From assembly GCA_002633005.1 (NCBI GenBank), contig NMRA01000332.1, positions 302,972 through 366,971 of the forward strand: DNA of 64,000 bases. The letters run 5' to 3'. The translations under genes and the position numbers were made by a program. Position 1 is the stretch's first letter; every line of letters starts with the position of its first letter. Shown piece after piece: positions 13,601-28,600 of this stretch. Source of the stretch: Phoronis australis. Taxonomy: Eukaryota; Phoronida; Phoronidae. The notes under the pieces were generated by a model. That model did not search any database. It was not told the origin of the DNA and saw only the letters and a list, made by a program, of their open reading frames with translations.

Positions 13601-16600
13601 AAAAAATCGGGGGTGGGCGGTTAACCAGACATGTGCGCTTAAACGTGAAATTTCAAGAAATCCAGGGTGGGCGGTTAACTTTGCAAAATGGAAAGGCATG
13701 GTCATTGTCTCCTCAATAGGCTAAGGGGCAAAATGTGAGTGATCTTCATAATACAAGCACACCCTATACATCAGTTGCTTAAAGCACCACAGAAACATAG
13801 AATTAAAAACAAATTTACCAACATACGAGATTAGCACAGCATTAAAATGCCAGAAACAAATTTCTACTTGGAACTTTTCCTTCATAGTCACGAAGTAACA
13901 CAAAGTATACACCTGAAGACCTATGAAAATACATAGGTCAATGTAAAATACTTAAATTGCCGCTAGAGGCATACCGGTAGGCAGAATCATCCTAAAGTCG
14001 TCATCGTCCGTTGTCAACATCACATAAATACACTTGCTAAATTTACTAAAGATCCAGGTGCAAACGGTTTGGGAGATACAGCCATGGGCGCAAAAAACTG
14101 CCACTAGGAGGCGCCACAGTAATCAAAGTCATGGGAAATTCAGCGTCAACCGTCCTCTTCATAGTAAGAACATACATGCCAATTTTCACAATCATACTTA
14201 GAGCGGTTTGCTTGATAGAGGGGTGGACGTCAAAAAACAAACTCAAAAACAATAAAAATGGCCACTGGGTGGCGCAAACTATGTCGAATCCATCTGAAAA
14301 CGGGAGGATAGCATTATCTCACTAATAGGTGCCTACATACCAAATTTCATGAAAATCCGTTCAGGACTTTTGAAGATGCAAAGGTAAGCGTAAAAAACTA
14401 AAATTGCCACTAGGGGACAGACCGGTAGTCGGATCCATCCGAAAGTTCGCGCATGCCGTCCCATTCATGATTGGAACATATGTGCCAAATTTCATGAACA
14501 TATGTCAAAGGGTTTTGGAGATAGAGCAGCGGACGCCGGATGGACGGACGAACGGACGGACAGAGATGACGGCATAATACGTCCACATATAAATATGTGG
14601 GCGTATAATAAAAATGATATTTTCATCATACAACTCCACAGAACCAAATTGAGGTGGCCCAGATAGAAAGAAGTCAGGTCGTTAGTTACAGCAACACCAG
14701 TCAGATGGCGTAACATGACACATTAGCAAAGAGCCATTCATACCTTTTGAACATACCAATGTCTATTTGTTTAGAAATGTCTCAATACATTTTTTTTTTT
14801 AATTTGGTGATGGCAAGAGCAAGGCATTTTGCTTAATGATGAAATAATTTGTTGAAGTGACAGTCATTGAAGGTAAAATGAAGAACAAAGTAATCCTTTC
14901 AAGCTGATAATTGTTTGATATGCCACAACTGAACCATGACAAGGAAAAACACGATTTGTAACTTGCAGAAAATAGTACTAGGGTTTTGGAGAGGGAATTG
15001 AACCCAGAGTTGCCTAGACACCTAATCTTGCTAATAAAAGTCAAATGGTCATCAAATGTCAACCCTTCACCTAGCAACATGCATAGCAGTTTAATTTTCC
15101 AATAGTGTAACAGGGATGTGCTCCTTGAACTATAGGGTCGGTGACACAGAATGATTCTGAAGATACAGTAATCACTGTACAATTTCGCACATTCTAATAT
15201 TAGCACAGCCAAAATTAGTAAACAAAAACAATATTTTTACTGTTTTGTAAAATTGAACATGATGCAAATGGCCAGCACATTACTTTCTATTGGTGCACAT
15301 TCCCTTTTGAATGCACACTGACCCAATTCCAAAAGTTTGTGTAACAATTCTTACCTGCTTTCGCATCTTAAGTTCAAACAATGAGACTTTCTTGGACTAG
15401 GTAGAACACGCAAACACATAGAAAAATAGAAAATGTGGTCAGCAAGGTCTAGGTTTCAATAAAATGGCAATAACAGACAATTGCTTTATCTTTAGAATAC
15501 GCTTTGTTTCTGTTTTACATCATAGTGTACTTTGCATGTCCGAAGCTTTAGGTGACCAAAATATAAAACAAAACAATCAAAACGCCTGTTTGGTCCTAGT
15601 ATACTTCAACTTATAACACATTTGATCAAGAAAACAGACTTTTCCATTTGTATTACTGTCAAAAACCTTTCTGTTAATTCAAACATTGGTTGCCAACATT
15701 TTGTACATTGGCGTTACAATATTTATGGCCATTCCACTTACTCCGCTCACCCCCACCTCTTGAAAAATATATTTAATTTTGTGCAAATATGTAGATTTCC
15801 CATGTTCACCAAAACATTTCACACTTCTCTATTCCTTAACCACAGCAAACTTCAGGGGTATTTTGATGATTAAGATAAGACCTCTAGTTGAGCTATTATG
15901 AGCACAAACCAGGCCAACCTGTCTGACAACTGGGCATGCTCAGACACTGCTATCACTAACAGCCACCTGTGTTCCCCAGTCACCAAACATAAAAGCTGCC
16001 AGTCATAAAGGTAAACAAGCCTGTGATCTATGCTGTTCAGATCCCAACCAGTATGGATAATTCTCAATTAACAGCCACAAAATGGATTTCAGAGTAGGTG
16101 TACAAATGTACTTTACAGTACCTAACAGGTGATTGTCCCCACAAGGAATAATTTGTGGATAAAAATATCACCAACAAGAAATATTTTATTTTGACAAGAA
16201 CAACAACGGGTATTTTTTTGTAATTGTTCTGAACACAACTACAACTTTTTATTTCAAGCATGTTCCCATAACTATACAGATTTCGCTAGAACAGCCAGGA
16301 GGGCGGAGGTTGAATTGCAAGAATTACAGATATAAAACACTTACTTTATTGTCTATCAGGTCAAGAAAGCCATGACTGTGACTGACATTTTACACACCAA
16401 CTTTATGGCCTATCTGAGGCCAAGAGAACTGTAGTGGCTCAGATTTTTTAATTGTTTCAAACGACAGAGATGTAAGGCTGTCAAAGATGAAGGTTTCAAA
16501 CGATGAGATTTTGATGGGTGATAAATTGCAAGAGGCTTATATAATTATGGAATGTGTTCTGGAATGGAAAAAAAGTTCTCCAGTTTTGGTCAAGGTCGGA

Positions 16601-19600
16601 GCTCGCAAAAAATTTTAGAAATAGGCAGCACGGCCTTCCCAAATTCAAGAATTATGAGAATTTTGCACAAGTACATATTTTTTTCGACCATTTTATCTTA
16701 GACTTAATGCACAGTCCAATATTTGAGAAACATGTTGAATTATCCGCCCCAATCTTCAGAATCGAGAAAAATCAATTTTGGCTCGAATTAGAGGGTCCTA
16801 AATTTTAAGGACTGACCCAAATTGGAGAAGTTTTAGTGTCAGTTTAAACTCTTGTGTCTGCTCTTCATAGCATCCCATAGAGAGTTCTGCACACTTGTAA
16901 TACACCATTGACTGCAAATTTGAAGCATCCTATAGAGGCTTTTTCAGCACCCTGTGGAGGACAACAGTTGAGTGACTGATTCTGATGTTATCACTCCACC
17001 TGTTTGAGATTACTCTTCTCTGAGTCTGATCTAAGATTGAGCATGGATATAAATTATGTGTCCTCCCATATGCATTCTCTTCATTACTGCATGTCATTAG
17101 TATTTGGCAGTTATTGTTTTAGGTGGTAACACAAGAGTGTGTAACAGCCTGGGTCATCATGGTCTCTGCTATTCAGAATACATAGGGAGCAACAAAGCTG
17201 GACCTGCGTTATGAAGAATCAAGTTTGTGCCCTAATAAAAAATTTAACATGCTTCCAGAAGGAATACTACAGCCAAGCTCCCCCCACCCCCCAATGTACA
17301 CCCATCAGGCTCTAGTTTCGAAGTCATAATTGAAAATTTTCTACGGTTTGTAGTGTTACCAAATTGAACAGTCAACGATTGCCTAGGAAAAAACTTGATC
17401 AAACGAGGCTTTACAAGAAAAAGGACAGCATTTACTTCAGCAAATTTTTGGCTTATGTGCAAAATAAGAGGGTAAAGCTGCATTTCACCCTCTTTAGCTG
17501 GTTACAAACGGAAAATTGAATTGGGCCTTTTACTGTTACAAAATTGACGTCGTAACATTCTTTACCTTGATAGGATTTTATTTACATTACCAACAAGAAC
17601 ATAGGAATCATTAACAACTCAAGAAAACTCTTCAGAGTTTAATAGAGATGGCCAACCCCAAAATTGTGAATTCGAAAATGGCAGATGTAGGCTTTGCCTG
17701 TGACAATTGAGTTGGTGACGGAAATGGAAACTTATCATTGAAAGGACTGACACGAGACAACTTTTATGAAACTAAAAGGTCTAAATACTGTTTTTGTTTT
17801 TGCCAGACAAATACTGGGAGGTGCACCTTTAAGGAACAGTACGAGTACCATAAGATCTCTTCAATACACATTTTCTTCTTCAGTACATGTATATGTTGCT
17901 CACACAGTTTCTGTCAGTAGGTTGATTTCCAAAAGTATACCCAGAATTACATTTGGGACAATTGAAAAGGTAAAAGTGTGGAATTGGGGCTTGCAATCAT
18001 AAATTTGTTCGTTTTCTTGGAAGCCTATCTCACAAAGGCATTTACACTGTACATATTAAGTGCCGACCAGACTTAACCATATTAAGAACTTCATTTGTTG
18101 TTACTTAAGGCTTGAGGACTGTCTAGACACTATCTAAACTAGTGCAAATAAGGTTTGGGGGGCTGTCTAGACGCTATCTAAACTAGTGCAAGTAAGGTTT
18201 GAGAGTTGTCCAGACGATATCTAAACTAGTGCAAGTATAAGGTTTGGGGGATCTCTGGACACAAACTTAAACTAGTGCAACATTTGTGACAACTTACTCC
18301 ACTTTAAAAGAATATATAGACACTGAGGTTGGCCAGTAATGAAATATAATATCAAATAAACACAGAAAAAACAGGAACCACAACTGGGAATCGAATCATA
18401 GGTCTCTAAATTGCTGGTCTAGTGCTCTTACCACTGAGCTTCTGAGGACCCGATATCAGTGCAATTACTGTTCACAGCCAATTACGAGTTAACAGTTGGC
18501 TGTAAACAGTAATTGCACATCGGGTCCTCAGTAGCTCAGTCAGGTGACTGGACCGGCAATCTAGAAACCTGTAGTTCCATTCCCAGTTGGGGCTCCTGAT
18601 TTTTCTGTGTTTATTTGATATACACCTTATAAAGGTAGGGTTCCTTGTTCTAGGTTAACTTTATCACTGTGCAACCGCAAACATACCGGAAGTAATTATC
18701 TACAGCGCCGTACATTTCCATCACCTGGTCATTATCTTGTGCAGAGTGACAACTATCCGTCTTGATCTAGTTATCGGAAATGTGTGCGTGTGCGGAAGCG
18801 GCGGTTAAGGTGGGGCGAGCTACACTGGTGCAAGATGTTCTAGGGTACGTCTGTGTGTGGACATGACTTTAGGCAAAGAGACACCTAGACACGACTAACC
18901 AATAGTTTATCAACAAAGGTGGCAATTAAAATTATTACACAAGCAGTAAATTATATAAGAAATGACTCACCCATAGTTTATCTACAAAGATAGCTATTAA
19001 AAACATTTCCAGGAAGGAATGAGCGTTTAAGATACGCCAAGACCACATGATGATCCATCCTGTAGTAGATTGTATTATCTGCAGTTGTGCTGCCTGAAAA
19101 CAAAGCAGATTTCATTAGCAAAATATTATCAGTAGTCTAACACAAAATGATTGTGGAAACACTGAGGTGTGCAACAAGTATCCTAGGCACAGAAACAGGA
19201 AGGGGGAGGGCTACTAATGATGATGCAGACATAGGGGGGGTAACTTCAAATTGCTCCATTACACCAATACTAAAGTAAAATGTCACCAATTTAGCACATA
19301 AAATGATGACTAAGTGAAATTTTTTCTCACTTTTTCATAAAAGACATGCCGCACCGTATTAATGCTTTGCCATATTCAAGTTTTGTACCATAGTCACCGT
19401 CCGAAACTGTCTTGACACAGTGTGGGCATTCACAACAAAAGACCTTCAAAAACAAAATAAAGGTATGACAGAACCTCATCATGATAGTTGCCAAACTGCC
19501 TCGTTTTAAATTGTCAAGGTCATCTAAAATTGTCAGCTGGTAAACATGGTACAGAATTTGAAAATGGAGAAGCATTCATTTGAAGCTGAATATCCTTTAC

Positions 19601-22600
19601 GGAAATGAGAAATATGAAATTCCACTAATGTCCTAAATTGGTGAGGTTTTACCTTAACTAGAATAGCTTTTCAGTGTAGCACGGTCCATAGCACATAGAC
19701 CCCTGTGGATTAGTGATTGTCAGTTTCTCCATTTTCATTCTAAACAGTTGTGAATACCTAGGATTTTTCTGTAAGATAGAAGCTGTGATGCAGAACGTGA
19801 AAATGACAGACGCCATTTGGTGTCACTTATCTGTACTGACAAAACAAGAAAATAAAAAGTCCATTTGCACACATAATGCTGTACCCTAAATTGATGAGAT
19901 TTGTGTAAATTACATGGATATTGGCACTACGAGAAACTCTGTATCAAGCTTTCAAACAAAAGGTTAATAGTCGTGTTTTCAATGAAGTTTGTGTTCATGA
20001 AGGGCTGCTTTAAGAACTATACGGATTATGGCAAAGAGAATGCCATGCAAAAGACCAGATCTGCCATGTACGGTGAAGGCTTTGAATTTAGCACAAAATA
20101 AAACTCTGGTAAAATTGTCCACATGTCAAAAATGTAAGCAGACCCGAAGAGTGGAATATTGCGACTCGGCAATTATTTCTATGGGAAAATGGAAACAAGA
20201 GTAATGGGGAGCATTGAAATGCGCCCACGAATGTATCGCATAAGATGGTGTGCTTTTAGGTTTATTTGTATCATAACAATGGCCACTACATGGCGCAAAA
20301 ACGTACAATCCATCCAAAAACGGGAACATGCCATATTTCATAAAAATCTGTTAAGGAACTTCAGAGAAACAAAGGAAAAAAGAACAAAATGAAATTGCCA
20401 CTTGTGGGCACAGCGTCCGTTCCATCCGCCTGAAAGTCGTCGTCTGTTATCTTCATATCAATTCACTTACTGAATTTAATAATGGGTTTTGAAGATACAG
20501 CTGACTGGGCATAATACAAAACAAAACTACCACTACGAGGCACCACAGTAGTCAGTCACCATCATCAAACGTCCTCTTCACACTGAAAACACGTACGCCA
20601 ATTTTCAAAACCATCCCTAGAATGATTTGGTTGATCAAGGGGTGGATCCGTGTGAAAGTCCTCGTCCTTTGTTGTTAACATCATATCAATACACTTACTG
20701 AATTTAGTAAAGATCCTATGAACGGTTTAGGGGATATAGCCATAAGCGCAAAAAAAAACTGCCACTAGGAGGTTCCACAGTAGTCGAAGTCGTCAAAAAA
20801 TCATCGTAAGCTGTCCACTTTAAAGTAAGAACATACATGCCAATTTTCACAATCATCCTTTGAGCGGTTTGGTTGGTAGAGGGGTGGACGCAAAAGAACA
20901 GACTCGAAAACAGCAAAAATGGTCACTAGGTGGCGCAAACTACGTCAAATCCATCCGAAAACGGGAGGATAGCGTCATCTCCCTAATAGGTGCCTATATA
21001 CTAAATTTTATGAAAATCCGTTCAGGACATTTGAGGATACAGAGATAAACGTAAAAAACTAAAATTGCCACTAGGGGACACACCAGTAGTCGGATTCGTC
21101 CGCAAGTTCGTTCATGCCGTCCCATCCACAGAAGGAACATGTGCACAATTTCATGAACATACATTAATGCGTTTTGGAGAGCAGCAGACGCCAAATGCCG
21201 GGCGGATGGAGATGACGGTATAATGCGTCCACATATAAATATGTTATACAGAATTTGTTAAATGCACGACACTTTTCATTGTTCACGGTCTTTATTCCGT
21301 TGTGTTCATACTTTCTGAACAAAACTCTACTCTCAACTGAACATAGATACAATAACTGACCTAGCAACATAATTAAAAGACACACGATATCGTGTTCTAT
21401 GTTCAGTTGAGAGTAGAGTTTTGTTCAGAAAGTATGAACACAACGGAATAAAGACCATGAGCAATGAAAAGTGTCGTGCATTTAACAAATTCTGTAACAG
21501 AAAACTTGCTCCCGAAGTACAGTCATATAAATATGTGGGCACATAATAAAATATAGCAAAAAGCAAAAAAGTGTCTTGTAATATTCGATTGAACAGAGGT
21601 CATGACACCAATTTGAAATGAGAACAGCATTTTCTTAACTAAACCTATCCCTCAGAAGTCAGAGGGGAAGTTCAGCAATGTTATCATGAGAAGCTTACAT
21701 TCCAATGACTAAGATGTTTTGTGTTAGGCTCTGCTTGGCCATTGTAATCGCAATGGCAAGAATATTAAGATTTTACATGTTAATATTATGCTAATTATTC
21801 TAAGGATGGCAGATAGGGCCTCTTTGTAAATACTTGGTTAAGGGTCAGTTCTCAGTCCTCTAATAAAAATATTCACCTGAACATGGTACATTAAGGTTCT
21901 ACACTCACCAGTTCTTATAATTACAGATCAATTGCAGGACTGCATGATCTGAGACTCTCAGAGCTCCAAAGCAATTACTTCAGGCCAATGTTGACCTGGA
22001 TTGTTATACATTAAGGCCAACAGCCAATAACCACGATTAAAGCTACGTAAACTGTAATTCTTCACTTATTCACATAGAAACAGTCACGAAAATGGTCATT
22101 TTCTAATCTGTAAAGGTGGTGCTATTAATAATTGAGTATGAAAACAAAGAGACATCACCAAAAACTAACGATTTCTTTATCTTCGGTATCAAATTTGGAT
22201 AACAGGCTCCTCTTTTTCAATTTGTAAGTTAATTTTATGCATTGTTCTACAACAGTTAGAGGGTGCAAACGAAAGAAATAAAGTACCTACCGTATTCCTT
22301 CAAACTTAAAATTGAAAACAATTTTGAAATGAACATTTTACCATTTAAAAAAAGCTCGCTGCATTGTTAAATCAGCTCAGATAAGAACACCGCAAACTGA
22401 TAGTGATGTAAATCCCCCAACATTTAATTTTTGTTGAGAATTTAGAAAACGTAGAATTTCACTATCCTTCCATATTGGGTACTTAACATTGAAGATCATA
22501 TACATTCCTTATCTGCACTGAGTCCCACGTTATTTTAAAGGGACATTTACATGCTACACTTGTCTCGGTTTGAACGAGGTCAAGCAACACAACACATTTC

Positions 22601-25600
22601 AAGGATGTGAATATAACATGGGGTGAAAGCTATTTTTTTAAAAGTGTTTTGTGGTCAAAATGATCCACTGTAATTTATCGAAGTTGCCACCAAACCAGGA
22701 CACGATGTGGGGCTGCAGAATAATAGCGGATTACGCAGACCATGTATGCCTGTGAGTTAACCACACGCACAAAAGGGTCATCCACATCCAGAATTTTGTA
22801 TTTCCTTATAAATACAACAGCAGCTTGGCTGACATATAGGCCATGATCAAGTAACTATTTGCTGTTAAGTTTCAAGTGACCTTAGAAACGTACAACTAAA
22901 TCGTTAACCTGCTTTTAGCAGAGGCACAAGGTTTGTACACCTAAAGTGACTAAAAATTAAGGACTTCCAGCACCACTTCAGGGCAAACATGTACCTTGTT
23001 TAGTGCTTGTGATATTGATATCAACAAATACATAAGAAAATCTCATTTATGTAGATTTGTGCAATTTCACACACAATATGATGTAATTCAAAGATTTACA
23101 AGTCCTTGAAAACTTGATTATTAAATTCATCTACCTGTGGTCTCAAGTTACATGTAAAATGAAATGGCAGCCCCCCCCCACCATCACCAACACCCCCAAC
23201 CCCCACCAGAAATCATTTCAAACTTGAGTAAGGCACAAGCTGTCCATCATATTTGAAGGTGGTCAAAATCTTAAAAGTTACTGTTGTTATAGAAGCCCTA
23301 AATAAGTGTCCATTTCACACTTTTGTTTTTTCATTTGCTGAAGAATTATGTAATCAATGTCATCTAACTAAATTTGTGGAACACAAATAAGAAAGCAATA
23401 GTTAATTTAAACCACTTAAGATTTTATGTTTTCACAATAGGGTCTCATCTTTCCTTCTTTACTTAACAAGATACAGTATTTGCTACTGCTATGGGTGAAC
23501 TTTAGCTGGAAATTATCATAAATAAGTATGGAAATGGTTCCTCATGTTGATAAACTGGCACAGTTCTGCAGCACAAAGGTCCACCTGCAACCAGATGCAA
23601 GATGCAAATATAGGGGCAGCAAAATTCTTCATTTATTACACACACAAAAAATGCCAAAGTGCATTTTCTAATCACAACTAATATTGCTAGAAATGCTGTC
23701 TCTGACAAAATGTACAGAATCATTCATTTCATACTGACTTTGGAAGTACTCAAAGTTATATTTTGTTGAAAATATCTGCAAGATAAAGTTTCAATTTTAC
23801 GTCACACCCTGACATTAGTTGGAATTTGAGATGGTATCAAAGCTAGGGTACGGTTTAATGCGGAACCACACGTCTGACTCCGAAACCTTTGAACGGCGGC
23901 CCTCTAGATTATTTGACCCTAAATTTATGATAAGATAACTGACAACTGTCCCAGCGGAAACTCCACTGTCGATCAGGTGCATCATACTCCATAGGACAAA
24001 TCTACCAACAGTATCAAAGGGTATTATTAAGAGAACCACTCTCTGTCCACACTGCCACTGTGCTGCATTCAAGGCTCGGCCTAATCAAAGCCCATAGGGG
24101 GTAATAAAATGATTATCTTCTCAACCATCATAAACCGCTTGTTAAACTAGGTTTACTTACACAGTACACCTAGGACAGTTGAGCAGGGTTTACACAGATC
24201 TACCTCCACTGAAAATGCATGCTAATTTCAAAAGGCCTATCTTGCATTAAAGACACCCACAATGTGCAACCATCCCCAAAATTCTAAGTCATTATGCTGG
24301 ATAATCCCAAAATGTATTTGGTTGGGATGGGTTAGTCATCATATTTTTGACAGGGGAGTGAAGGGCACGGCTGGAAAATTACGATAACCACCTATTCAGA
24401 ATATAGACTACTCTTTTGGAAAGTTTTGTTCTACAAGCAATATCTTTTGTTAGATCAATTCCATAATCATTACTTTTCATTATGGATTTTTCAGCTCAGT
24501 CTTCTTATCTGTTAATCCAGAAGAAGAACGAGAACAGATGCCATGTAGTTAAAAATGAGTACCAGCACATGTTTTACAACCAAACTTTTAAAAATATTGA
24601 TTATATTAAACCCATTTTTCTTGTGAGAAAAAGAACCTTTTTGTAACTTTGTGCTTTTAAAGTCAACTATTTGTGGGATAATAAAATGGAAAAATACCCT
24701 TTCATAGTGAAACTGGTCAAGAAACAGTTCTCCCATCTGAGCAACACATCCCTTAAAACCTCCCTAAAACTTAAGCGGTGCAACAGTTGTTTGTGAAAAT
24801 GAATTGTCAAGTCGGGCCCTTTAAAGTGGCGGAGGTTTATTAGGATGCGATGATTTTGATATGCCCGAAGGTCCATTTCGATTAGATTCTTTAGTTGTAA
24901 TTTCCGTCGTAACATGTTTTATAAACTTACAACTTATTTTTATATTTTGAAGAGAAATTGAGATGTACAAATAAACAGCTCAGAACGGTTGATTAGTTGG
25001 AATCTTATCACATTTAGCAAGTTAAGTTACTGTAATCGTTCGGGTTAACGCCCATGCTCAGTTAACCGCCCATCCCCGACTTTAAGTGGATTTTCAATTT
25101 AACCGCCTAACTGCTCGGTTAAGCGCCCCCCTGCGATTTTTGAAGATTTCCAGTTAAGCGCCCACCTCTCGGTTAAGCGCCCATCCCCGACTTTTAAAGA
25201 ATGAAGATTTAGCGCCTAGTGCTAAGGAAACGCGCCATTCCCCGACTTTTAGAAAAAGATCGATGATCGCAATGAGTGCAACGACGCCGGGACTCCGAGA
25301 CGGTGGTTTAACAATCTGAATTACAATACAGGTAACGAGTTATTGTCTTGGGTCATGAACTCACTTCAAAACATAATACTCCTTTTTGTCACTTTATTTT
25401 CTTCCCTTGTTTGCAAAGTTTAAGAACGCCGCCGGGGTCAAAACCTCCGCTTTCAGCGACTTTGTCTGCTGCGCTGAGTTTCCGTCTACAGTGCACTACA
25501 TAAAACATATATTCGAAAAAATCAGGCCAGAGAAATGTGACAATGGTTTTGCCAACCCTCCAAATTCTATTAATGTGGGAAGCTCTCCTATTTTGAATAA

Positions 25601-28600
25601 ATCTCACAACTCACGGAAAGATGTCAAATTCTCAATATTTTGATGAATATAACTGCCGGTTATAGAGGATGTGAGGCGACCGAAGGGACAGTACAAGTGC
25701 CTTACTGGGTTACCGATTTCGTTGCTGCCTGTCGATTTCTGAATTCAAACGTTGGCAATAATGTATGTTGGTGTATGATCTTGAAGTAATAAAAAACGGC
25801 TTGTCAAATTTTGTTTTTCGCTTATTGCATCTCAGTCAAACTGTTTAGCAATGTCGCTGGCTGTTCTTTACTATTTCTGGCGTCAGCAACCACAAAAAAG
25901 CGTGACTGTGTGAATTATCGTTTCCACATCCCCTTTTTAGCCATCCAGAATAATTTTGTTCATACATTGGCCATTTTCAGCCTGAACAAAAATTCTTACC
26001 ATTCGAGTCTGAAATATCTACGACGTAGACTGCTCGACGATAGTGGGTAGGAGATTCACGCAGCTAGTTACAGGGATGGGCTTAGGGAGCATCGAGCCGG
26101 GAAATATGGGAATAGACTTGACATCGCAGTTTTGGGGAACATTGGCAATGGAGGAATATCGTAAAGAACTGGGTCTTTCGTAACAACAGCTTAAAAGTAC
26201 ATAGTCACGCCCGTTTTTGTTACTTCGTGGGACTGTCGCTATGTGTGACCGATTTGAAGTGATGCACGTGCGCAAGTTCCCACACTTTGGAGTGCATGTT
26301 ACCGTGACACCAACATGTGATTGACAGGTGACTCACACGTAGGCCCTACGTGCGTGCTGAATACCGCTACTATCTTTGGCCATGAAAAACGAGATGCATA
26401 TTGAAAGAGGCCGTTATATTACTTGACGGCATTTCTAAGTCACGATTGTCAGCCGACTGAGACAATGCGCAATAACAGTGGGACCGAACAGTGCCGCAGT
26501 GCGATATTACAAGTGATATAAATAGGATAATCTGGACATCTTGCATGTTTTTCCACCACGAAGTTTGGTAAGGTGATCGTTTAGAATAATGAATTGAAAC
26601 ATTGCTGTTTTCTGACGTTTTGTAACATATTTATGCAGTTGCTTGAAATTTTATTCTTGATCTACGTCTGGCTCGACCACCCCTGATCCTTGTCTTACTT
26701 CTTTGCATAGCATGTTTGGCGCAACGGCAAGGGAGCAATGCCGGGCTGTCGAGATAAGACAGCTAGCCGCAGAACCATACTCTGAAAATGTCATTGAGTC
26801 ACGGAGTGTCGATTATAACATCCCAAACACAAAAAAACAGCAGAGTTAAGTTTTTCAAACTTTTTTTACAACCAATTTTAAAACTGCTCTCTGACTCAGA
26901 ACTTGACAGCTACATATAGTACGAGACTGTAACCATAAATTTGATGTCTGACCTCTGCAACACGTGAAGCTTGAACGCGCGCACTTAAGCAGGGTCACAT
27001 CTTGAAACAGTTTTAATTCTAGTGGAGGCTGCGTGGTGACTGGTCGTCTGCGCACTGCAGGACAGCACGTAGGCAATGACCATCGGCACGAGGCTATTAC
27101 TCAGCAATTTTGTAAATTTACTTGTGAATGACTAATCTGAGGGCAAGAGAACCTTTGTTGGGATCATCCGCTGTTATAACGTTTTCACAGTCATTTGGCG
27201 ACGTGACGATAAAGCTCTTTGAAAAGGGCTACGCGTTCCGAGTATGATTGTCGTGGCGGGATTTAGATCGCCAGGTAAGATTAACCACCCAGGGCGGTTG
27301 TCTGTCGTAGTAAGCGCACATGTTCGGTTAACCGCCCATCCCCTACTTAAGGTAGATTTTCGATTTAACTGCCCACTGCTCAGTTAACCGCTCTCCCCCG
27401 ATTTTTTGGATTCGCCAATTTAACCGCCCAGGGAGTTAACCCGAATGATTATGGTAACTACATTTCCTTGACAAAAATGAACTAATACGACAAACAAAAA
27501 TCGAATTGAAAATAATCGAATTTCTCCTCAAACGAATAAAATTCCTAAAAATGTCCCACCTCTAGTATCCATACAATTGAGGAATCAACATCTGTCCTGC
27601 AACGAACAAGTTGAACATCACGACATATTTTCCATCACCATCTTTAATTCAAGGAAACAAAGTGGGGGAAATGACACTCAACTGTGATGCAAGCTGAGGT
27701 CCGCTTCACTAAAAAGCTGCATTTTACGTTTTCGAGTCTAAATGGAAACATACACTAGAACTAACAGCTTGTCTAAGCTAAGACGATCAGTAAGAACATG
27801 GTACAGTAAAGGTACTTTAGTGAAACAGAGCCCCAGAAGATGTTTCATTCTTTAAGCTATCAATCAATAAAGATTTCCTTTAGGAGATCCTGGTAATTAC
27901 AGACTGTCTACTTAGATTCAATCAATACAAATAGTCGTGGTCACAGCTGCCTACATGAATGAGCCTTAAGTTCACAACTCATCTTCTGTTGATTATTTGA
28001 CCTGCCCACTGGAAAGTTTCCTATCATTAAGCAGTTACTCAAACACTGGACAATTACTGACCATTTCCCATTAAGTTAATGTTAACCCTGAATACACGAC
28101 CTCAACTCTAAGTCAAATATCAAAAAACTAGGCTTTGTCAACCATTAAATGTATACATTTTCGGAAAGAGGAAATAACGAGGATTCTAAAAATATGCTTC
28201 TACTGTGTCTTTATTATTGTCGCATGACCACGTTTTTAAGCCAACTTTTAATGTGGAAAAAGGTTCATTCTTTTTTGAATGAAAACTACGTTACATCTCA
28301 AAAACGATGTTAGGATTAACAATACTAACATCCCTGACACAGAAGCCACAGGAATGTTTGCAATAAGTTAATGGCCAAGACTGGGCAACTATGGAACATG
28401 CCTAGTGATGTCCAGGTCACAGCTTTAAATCATACAAACAATTTCTTCGAGGAAACTGGCGATGGATGGCCTACCGCAGAACACAAGAATGAGGTGGTTT
28501 GTTATACGGACGACGGCTCTAAACTGGAAAATGGCCAGACAGGTGCTGGGGTCTACTTTCCAATCCTTCCTGTTGCAGATGCAGAAAACTGGGTATCGTT

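Noticed and set aside
14985-15050. Minus-strand tRNA-like sequence near a B-box GGGTTCAATTCCC
   Set aside because: No A box at the right distance and no cloverleaf.
18898-18935. Alternative CPES exon
   Set aside because: Stops in the relevant frame and a poor donor; a damaged duplicate rather than an exon.
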